Assembly (NCBI GenBank): GCA_011046295.1
Contig: DSAV01000257.1
Span: forward strand, 1 to 10,564
DNA length: 10,564 bases
Origin: Deltaproteobacteria bacterium
GTDB lineage: Bacteria; Desulfobacterota; Syntrophia; Syntrophales; Smithellaceae
Direction of reading: 5' to 3'
The first letter of the stretch is position 1, and every line of letters starts with the position of its first letter. A model generated the notes under the pieces. It was given only the letters and a program-made list of their open reading frames with translations. It was not told the origin of the DNA and searched no databases. This document shows, one piece after another, positions 5,493 to 10,564 of this stretch. The translations under genes were made by a program, and so were the position numbers.

Positions 5493-8295
5493 GCCCCTGC
5501 CCGATGAATGGAAGTATCTGGGCGCCAGCGCTTTAATTGCCAAGATCATAAACAAAGAAGTGCCGCCCATGTGTGATCCTTTAGGCGCGGAAAATAAATT
5601 GATTGTCGCCTGCGGTCCGCTGGCCGGCACGAAAGCGCCACAGCTGGGAAGAATATCTATCGGCGGCAAAAGTCCTCTCACCCAAGGTATAAAAGAAGCT
5701 AATTCCGGCGGCCCTGCCGGTCAGGATCTCGACCGCTTAGGTTTGCGGGCGATTGTCGTGGAAGAAGCCCCCGCCCCCGGCAAAACTTATTGTCTTTATA
5801 TTAGCAAAGATAAAACTCAGCTTCTGCCGGCTGATGAATATCGCGGCATGAAAAATTACGCGCTGGCTGACGCCTTGCGCGCGAAATACGGAGATAAAAT
5901 TTCCGTCATCTCTATAGGTATTGCCGGAGAACGGCAATACAAGGGCGCTTCTATTTCTCTTACCGACATTTTCGGAGACCCTTCGCGCAATGCCGCGCGC
6001 GGCGGCTTGGGCGCTCTCATGGGCGCGAAAGGATTGAAGGCGATTATTCTTGATCCATCCGCAACAGAGCAGATTGAACTTACGCATGCCGAAGATTTTC
6101 GAAAAGCAGTAAGAGATTGGGCTGATACTCTTAAACACGATGTCAGCTGCAGCCTCTATACACGCTTCGGAACGCCTTTTGCCATTTCCAATTCCGCCGG
6201 CCACGGCACACTGCCCGCGCGCAATTACCGCTCCGGCCAGCCGGATAATTTTGTCGAAGTGAGCGGTAACAACATTCAAAAAATCCTTTTTGAACGCGGC
6301 GGCAAAATGCACGGCTGCATGCCCGGCTGCGTGGTGCAGTGCTCTATTATTTATCCGGATAAAGATGGAAAGCGTATCTGCGGAGCTTATGAATATGAAA
6401 CCATCGCGCTTTTGGGCACAAACCTGGGCATTACCGACAACGACGCTATCGCCCGGCTGAAATTCATTTGTGACGACCTAGGCCTCGATGCCATCGAAAC
6501 CGGCAGCTCTTTGGGGCTGGCCGCCGAAGCGGGAAAAATGTCCTGGGGCGACGCGCAGGCCGCCGTAAAACTTCTGGAAGAAATTGAAAAAGGAACTCCG
6601 TTGGGTTTCGCGCTGGGCAACGGCGCGGTGACCACGGCGAGATTCCTCAACATCAGCCGTGTTCCCGCGTTTAAAGGGCAAGCCGTGCCCGCGCATGATC
6701 CCCGTGCGGTAAAAGGAACAGGTATGACTTATTTCACCAGTCCCATGGGAGCGGATCATACCGCCGGTCTTACATACCGCATACCTAAAAATAAAGATAA
6801 GCAAATAGAAAATTCCCTGCGCGCGCAGATTCAATCCGCCACCTGCGACGCTTTCGGCTATTGCCTTAACTCCGTGCCCGGCGGCGCGTCCGTGTATCCA
6901 TTTTTTGCGGCGCTGATGAATGCGCGCTACGGCCTGAATATGAATGCGGATGAAGTTATGGAAATCGGCAAGCAGACGCTGCGCGACCAAATCGCCTTCA
7001 ATAAAAAAGCGCAGTTCAGCCAAATCGATACAGATATACCATCGTTTTTTAAAGACGAATCGATTGCTCCCACGAAAGCTGTCTTCGATGTTGATGAAAA
7101 AGAAGTAAAAAATCTCTGGAACGCGCTGGACGCTTTCCAGGAAAAAGAAAAAATCTGGGAAGTGCGCATTCCCCCTCTGCCTGATATTATGCTCGGCGCG
7201 GGTGTGGCGGGCACCATGGGCGCGAGAATCAGACAGCTAAAAGTTAAGAAAATATTTTTAGTAACCGATCCTTTTATGTATAAAAGCGGGCGGGCGGAAG
7301 AAATCAAAAACATACTGGCCGCTAGCGGCCTGGAAACCCATATTTTTCCAGAGGTCGAGCCTGATCCCCCTCTGGAACTAATCGAAAAAGCGGGTGAATT
7401 ATACAAAGAAACAGGCTGTGACGCGATTTTAGGCCTGGGGGGCGGCAGTTCCCTGGATACGGCAAAAACGCTTGGCCTGCGCGTCACGCACGGCGGAGAC
7501 CTGCGTCAGTATGAGGGAATCTTAGGCGGCGGCGCGAAAATTAAACCTCTTTTCCCGCCGATTATCGCTATCCCCACTACTTCCGGCACGGGCAGCGAAG
7601 TCAATCCCTGCGCCGTTTTAACCGACAAGCAGCGTGATTTGAAATTTATTCTGATGAGCAATCATTTCATTCCGAAGCTTGCTGTTGTCGATCCGCTTTT
7701 ATGCAAAACCATGCCCCAGACTTTGACCATCGAATCCGGCATTGACGCCCTGGCGCACTGCATTGAAGGGTACGTATCACTGGCCACTTCTTATCATCCA
7801 TATTTTGAATCCATGGCTCTCTATGGCGCAAAATTAGTCGGCAGAAGTTTGATACCCGTTTACAAAGACGGCAATAACATTCCCGCGCGCACGGATATGT
7901 GCATGGCGGCTATCTGCGGCGGCCTGGCTTTTTTAAAGGGCCTGGGCATCGGGCATGCCATCACGCACACGCTGGGCGCCCGTTATCACATGCCGCACGG
8001 CCGCGCGGCGATCTTCGGCCTTTTATGTTTCGTCAAAGCCAACAAAGGAACCTGTAAAGAGCAATTTGCCGATATGGCTTATCTGATTAACCGTTCCAGC
8101 GATCTCGAAGAAAGCCTGCTGTATCTTTATAAAGAACTGGATATTCCCATAAGTCTTAAATCGCACGGCATTAAAAAAGAAGATTTAAAGGGAATTGCCT
8201 TTTTCGCCTCGCGCGACGCGGTGAACATGGCGACAGACCCCACAACGCCCAGCCAACAGAAAATTGTGGAGCTGCTGACGCAAATTTATGAATAA
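5446..8295 (+). CDS. Fusion of aldehyde:ferredoxin oxidoreductase with iron-type alcohol dehydrogenase
   Basis: A single uninterrupted 949-residue frame joins two enzymes. Residues 1 to about 555 are a nearly full-length AOR, a tungsten (or molybdenum) bis-pterin and 4Fe-4S enzyme that interconverts aldehydes and carboxylic acids using ferredoxin. Visible are RNAARGGLGALMGAKGLKAI-type sequence (181-200), cluster cysteines C291, C295, C299 and C473, pterin motifs DxxGLD (343-348) and DxxGxC (468-473), and E318 and H438 matching the catalytic Glu and His of Pyrococcus AOR. Residues about 575-949 are a complete group III (iron-type) alcohol dehydrogenase, with nucleotide-binding GGGSSLDTAK (665-674), PTTSGTGSE (710-718) and the metal ligands D767, H771, H837 and H851 in FucO-like spacing. 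No signal peptide is seen, so it should be cytoplasmic. Together the domains could oxidise an alcohol to an acid or reduce an acid to an alcohol; the substrate is unknown. The domain order resembles AdhE, but with AOR in place of the CoA-acylating aldehyde dehydrogenase. Confidence 0.93.
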   Translation: MKILRIKISEEKISYEPLPDEWKYLGASALIAKIINKEVPPMCDPLGAENKLIVACGPLAGTKAPQLGRISIGGKSPLTQGIKEANSGGPAGQDLDRLGLRAIVVEEAPAPGKTYCLYISKDKTQLLPADEYRGMKNYALADALRAKYGDKISVISIGIAGERQYKGASISLTDIFGDPSRNAARGGLGALMGAKGLKAIILDPSATEQIELTHAEDFRKAVRDWADTLKHDVSCSLYTRFGTPFAISNSAGHGTLPARNYRSGQPDNFVEVSGNNIQKILFERGGKMHGCMPGCVVQCSIIYPDKDGKRICGAYEYETIALLGTNLGITDNDAIARLKFICDDLGLDAIETGSSLGLAAEAGKMSWGDAQAAVKLLEEIEKGTPLGFALGNGAVTTARFLNISRVPAFKGQAVPAHDPRAVKGTGMTYFTSPMGADHTAGLTYRIPKNKDKQIENSLRAQIQSATCDAFGYCLNSVPGGASVYPFFAALMNARYGLNMNADEVMEIGKQTLRDQIAFNKKAQFSQIDTDIPSFFKDESIAPTKAVFDVDEKEVKNLWNALDAFQEKEKIWEVRIPPLPDIMLGAGVAGTMGARIRQLKVKKIFLVTDPFMYKSGRAEEIKNILAASGLETHIFPEVEPDPPLELIEKAGELYKETGCDAILGLGGGSSLDTAKTLGLRVTHGGDLRQYEGILGGGAKIKPLFPPIIAIPTTSGTGSEVNPCAVLTDKQRDLKFILMSNHFIPKLAVVDPLLCKTMPQTLTIESGIDALAHCIEGYVSLATSYHPYFESMALYGAKLVGRSLIPVYKDGNNIPARTDMCMAAICGGLAFLKGLGIGHAITHTLGARYHMPHGRAAIFGLLCFVKANKGTCKEQFADMAYLINRSSDLEESLLYLYKELDIPISLKSHGIKKEDLKGIAFFASRDAVNMATDPTTPSQQKIVELLTQIYE

Positions 8296-8304
8296 TAATT
8301 TTCC

Positions 8305-8310
8305 AAGGAG
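8305..8310 (+). promoter_or_regulatory. Ribosome binding site for the acyl-CoA dehydrogenase
   Basis: AAGGAG lies 6 bases before ATG 8317. It is embedded in TTCCAAGGAG, a ten-base string that recurs before the enoyl-CoA hydratase start. Confidence 0.8.
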
Positions 8311-8316
8311 ATTAAA

Positions 8317-10152
8317 ATGGAATTTAAATATGATTTAAGAGATTTAAAATTCATTCTTAAAGAATGGCTTCCGTCCCAAGAAGTGTTTGACTGCGAAAGA
8401 TTCAAGGGAAACTTCAGTCTTGATGACGTTGATATGCTTCTAAACGAAGGCTACAAAGTGGCCAGAGAGGTGCTGAACCCCATCAACGCTCCCGGAGATA
8501 AAATCGGCGTAAAACTGGTGAACGGCCAACCGGTGCCTGTTCCCGGCTTCAAGGAAGCTTATCAGTTCCTGCAGCAAAACGGCTGGGGCTCATCGAGCGA
8601 ATGCATAAAGGTGGAAACAGGCATGCCGCTGATTTTATACAAAGCCATTTTCGAAATGAACACCGCTGCCTGCCCTGCCCTTACTTCCTGCGTCAAACTC
8701 ACCAGTGGCGCGGCTAATCTGATTTTGCGCTTCGGCACACAAAAAGATAATGACATGTTCATTCCCAAAATGCTTGCCGGCGACTGGCAGGGCACGATGT
8801 GCCTGACCGAGCCGAATTTCGGCTCCGACACGGGCGACATCGTCACGCGCGCGTATCCCACGGATGATCCGCGTATCTGGAAAATTAAAGGCACGAAAAT
8901 GTTTATTACGGCCGGCGACCAAGGTACAGGCGAAAATACCATCCACCTGGTTTTAGCGCGTCCGGAGAAAGGCGCTCCCGGCTCACCCGGCATCGGTTTA
9001 TATATTGTTCCCAAGTTCTGGGTGAATGATGACGGCTCGATGGGCGAACCAAATGATGTCACCACCGCCACGCTGGAACATAAAATGGGCTTGCACGCTC
9101 AGGCCACCGCCCTTTTGAACTTCGGTGATGAAGATAACTGCCGCGGCATTTTGCTTGGGCCGCCCCCTGACGAAAAGGGTTATTCCAAGGGATTGGCGAT
9201 GATGTTTCACATGATGAACGAATCACGCATCGGCACCGGTCATAATTCCAATTCTCAGGCGGCGGCGGCGTGCTATTTCGCCGCGCAATATGCCACCGAA
9301 CGCGTTCAGGGCAGGCCCTTCGGCATTAAAAGAGCCGAGCGTGTGCCTATCATCAAACACGAAGACATCCGCCGGATGATTCTCGATATGAAAGCCACGG
9401 TGGAAGGTATCCGGGCGATGATCTTCAAGGGGTTTTATTTTCTCGATATTGAAGGCAATTCATCTGATAAAGAAAAGGCACGTAAATACGCTGAGTTTGC
9501 GGAAATTCTTACACCTCTAGTTAAAGGCTACGGCAGCGAGGCCAGCCTCGGAGTTATTGCCAATGCGATTCAAATTTTAGGCGGTGTGGGCTACTCTACG
9601 GAATATCCGGTGGAGCAATACCTGCGCGATTCCAAAATTCTGACCATTTGGGAAGGAACATCATTCATTCACGCTAACGATTTAATCGGGCGTAAGATGC
9701 GCATGAAAGACGGCGCTCCTTTCGCGCATTGGATGGCTTCGATCAAAGAATTTATCGACGCTAATATTAAAGCTAAAGGTTTTGAAAAAGAGATGAAAAG
9801 TCTGACTAAAGGTTTTGAAGCGTTAAGTGAAGTCAAGAATACTTTTGATTCATGGTATGCCAATATGGATAGCAAACGGCAGTTAATACCGCTTAATGCC
9901 CTGCGCGCGCTATTTGTCTGCGCTCAGGTTTATGTCTCCTACTGCCTGTTGGAACAGGCGCTCATTGCCGCCAAAAAATTAGCGGAAGTTAAAAAAGGAA
10001 CAAGCGACGCTATTTACTATGAAGGCAAAATCGCCTCTGCCCGCTATTATTTAAATAACATTCTTCCCCAGGTGGTTTTAACGACGGAACTGATTAAGAG
10101 CGAAGAAGATATTGTTATCACCTGTCCGGAAGAATCACTTTTAATTAATTAA
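8317..10152 (+). CDS. Large acyl-CoA dehydrogenase (about 600-residue, DmdC-like type)
   Basis: FAD enzyme that introduces a trans-2 double bond into an acyl-CoA, normally passing electrons to ETF. The 611 residues exceed the usual 380-400 because of a C-terminal helical extension (from about residue 470), placing it with the DmdC-like/AcdA-like large dehydrogenases. In order: N-terminal helical domain (1-155); flavin-contacting MCLTEPNFGSDTGD (161-174); the middle beta domain with KGTKMFITAG (191-200) and VPKFWVNDDGSMGE (231-244); EHKMGLH (254-260); and a C-terminal helical domain with QILGGVGYSTEYPVEQYLRD (419-438). E446 in IWEGTSFIHANDLIGRK sits where the catalytic base lies. The gene begins 21 bases after the fusion gene with a good ribosome site. 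In this context it could make glutaconyl-CoA from glutaryl-CoA, but glutaryl-CoA dehydrogenases are normally the short type, so the substrate is open. Confidence 0.92.
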   Translation: MEFKYDLRDLKFILKEWLPSQEVFDCERFKGNFSLDDVDMLLNEGYKVAREVLNPINAPGDKIGVKLVNGQPVPVPGFKEAYQFLQQNGWGSSSECIKVETGMPLILYKAIFEMNTAACPALTSCVKLTSGAANLILRFGTQKDNDMFIPKMLAGDWQGTMCLTEPNFGSDTGDIVTRAYPTDDPRIWKIKGTKMFITAGDQGTGENTIHLVLARPEKGAPGSPGIGLYIVPKFWVNDDGSMGEPNDVTTATLEHKMGLHAQATALLNFGDEDNCRGILLGPPPDEKGYSKGLAMMFHMMNESRIGTGHNSNSQAAAACYFAAQYATERVQGRPFGIKRAERVPIIKHEDIRRMILDMKATVEGIRAMIFKGFYFLDIEGNSSDKEKARKYAEFAEILTPLVKGYGSEASLGVIANAIQILGGVGYSTEYPVEQYLRDSKILTIWEGTSFIHANDLIGRKMRMKDGAPFAHWMASIKEFIDANIKAKGFEKEMKSLTKGFEALSEVKNTFDSWYANMDSKRQLIPLNALRALFVCAQVYVSYCLLEQALIAAKKLAEVKKGTSDAIYYEGKIASARYYLNNILPQVVLTTELIKSEEDIVITCPEESLLIN

Positions 10153-10156
10153 TTCC

Positions 10157-10163
10157 AAGGAGG
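10157..10163 (+). promoter_or_regulatory. Strong ribosome binding site for the enoyl-CoA hydratase
   Basis: AAGGAGG, a near-perfect anti-Shine-Dalgarno match, lies 6 bases before ATG 10170 and fixes the start of a gene whose 3' end is outside the window. Confidence 0.85.
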
Positions 10164-10169
10164 ATATCC

Positions 10170-10564
10170 ATGAACTATACCACTATCATTGTCGAAAAGA
10201 AGTCCGATGAAAAATTAGGCATAATCACACTCAATCGTCCGGAAGTAAGAAACGCCATCAACCAGACCGTGCGTTCGGAATTGCTTCAGGCAATCATGGA
10301 TATGGACGCGGATGCCAATGTGCGCGCCGTTATCATTACCGGAGGGCCGAAAGTATTTGCCGCGGGAGCGGATATCGCCGCGATGGTCAACAACACAGCG
10401 ATGGAGATGTTTTCCAACTCAGAACTTTGGGATCTCACTTTGCGCATGGAAGAATCCAGAAAACCGTTTATCGCGGCGATTGCCGGATTTTGTCTGGGCG
10501 GCGGCTGCGAACTGGCCATGGGCTGCGACATTCGCGTTGCCGCACAAAGCGCGCAGTTCGGCCA
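10170..10564 (+). CDS. Enoyl-CoA hydratase/isomerase (crotonase family), 3' end cut off by the window
   Basis: Crotonase-family enzyme, most likely adding water to a trans-2-enoyl-CoA such as crotonyl-CoA to give 3-hydroxyacyl-CoA. The visible 131 residues are about half of a typical 260-residue protein. Family marks are ITLNRPEVRNAI (19-30), the oxyanion-hole segment FAAGADIAAM (63-72) and GFCLGGGCELAMGCDIRVA (106-124). E114 corresponds to the first catalytic glutamate of classical crotonase (rat E144). The second catalytic glutamate, expected just after the AQFGQ-type segment, lies outside the window, so hydratase cannot be distinguished from isomerase or another crotonase activity. The start at ATG 10170 follows a strong ribosome site, 17 bases after the acyl-CoA dehydrogenase stop. 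The position directly after the dehydrogenase fits consecutive beta-oxidation steps. Confidence 0.93.
   Translation, partial: MNYTTIIVEKKSDEKLGIITLNRPEVRNAINQTVRSELLQAIMDMDADANVRAVIITGGPKVFAAGADIAAMVNNTAMEMFSNSELWDLTLRMEESRKPFIAAIAGFCLGGGCELAMGCDIRVAAQSAQFG

Noticed and set aside
7081..7180. AOR and ADH as two separate genes with a hidden frameshift or missing start between them
   Set aside because: The frame runs without interruption through the junction, no ribosome site followed by a start is seen there, and both sides keep family-like sequence up to a short linker.
7317..7330. Perfect 14-base palindrome GGCCGCTAGCGGCC
   Set aside because: It sits in the middle of the alcohol dehydrogenase domain coding for ordinary residues (LAASGL), so it is most simply a codon-use coincidence rather than an operator.

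Overview
The window carries nine genes, all on the + strand and closely spaced (gaps of 2 to 55 bases, one 47-base overlap). There is no recognisable promoter or terminator between them, so they read as one long operon that continues past both edges. In order they are: the 3' part of sucC, sucD, gcdA (glutaconyl-CoA decarboxylase carboxyltransferase), a 65-residue one-helix protein that fits the small delta/OadG-like subunit, gcdB (sodium-pump subunit), an unrecognised 87-residue two-helix membrane protein, a 949-residue fusion of an aldehyde:ferredoxin oxidoreductase (AOR) with an iron-type alcohol dehydrogenase, a large 611-residue acyl-CoA dehydrogenase, and the 5' part of an enoyl-CoA hydratase.

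The gene content suggests a strict anaerobe that ferments or syntrophically oxidises acids. Evidence is a sodium-translocating acyl-CoA decarboxylase, a tungsten- or molybdenum-pterin AOR that would work with ferredoxin, and beta-oxidation enzymes. A Syntrophus/Smithella-type member of the Desulfobacterota is my best guess, with a Clostridia-type syntroph as the alternative. This is inferred from gene content and base composition, not from a marker gene.

A coherent reading is a glutaryl-CoA/crotonyl-CoA module. A dicarboxylate is activated to, or regenerated from, its CoA thioester (SucCD). The CoA ester is oxidised (acyl-CoA dehydrogenase), decarboxylated to crotonyl-CoA with sodium export (GcdA, delta, GcdB), and hydrated (crotonase). 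In syntrophs the same steps can run in reverse, carboxylating crotonyl-CoA at the expense of the sodium gradient. The AOR-ADH fusion adds a route between carboxylic acid, aldehyde and alcohol linked to ferredoxin and NAD(P)H.

The points most worth a second look are the AOR-ADH fusion, whose domain order mirrors AdhE but with the CoA-dependent aldehyde dehydrogenase replaced by an AOR; the absence of any biotin-carrier (gamma) subunit from the decarboxylase cluster; and the unknown membrane protein located between gcdB and the fusion gene. No RNA genes, mobile elements, CRISPR arrays or gene-free stretches over 300 bases were seen.
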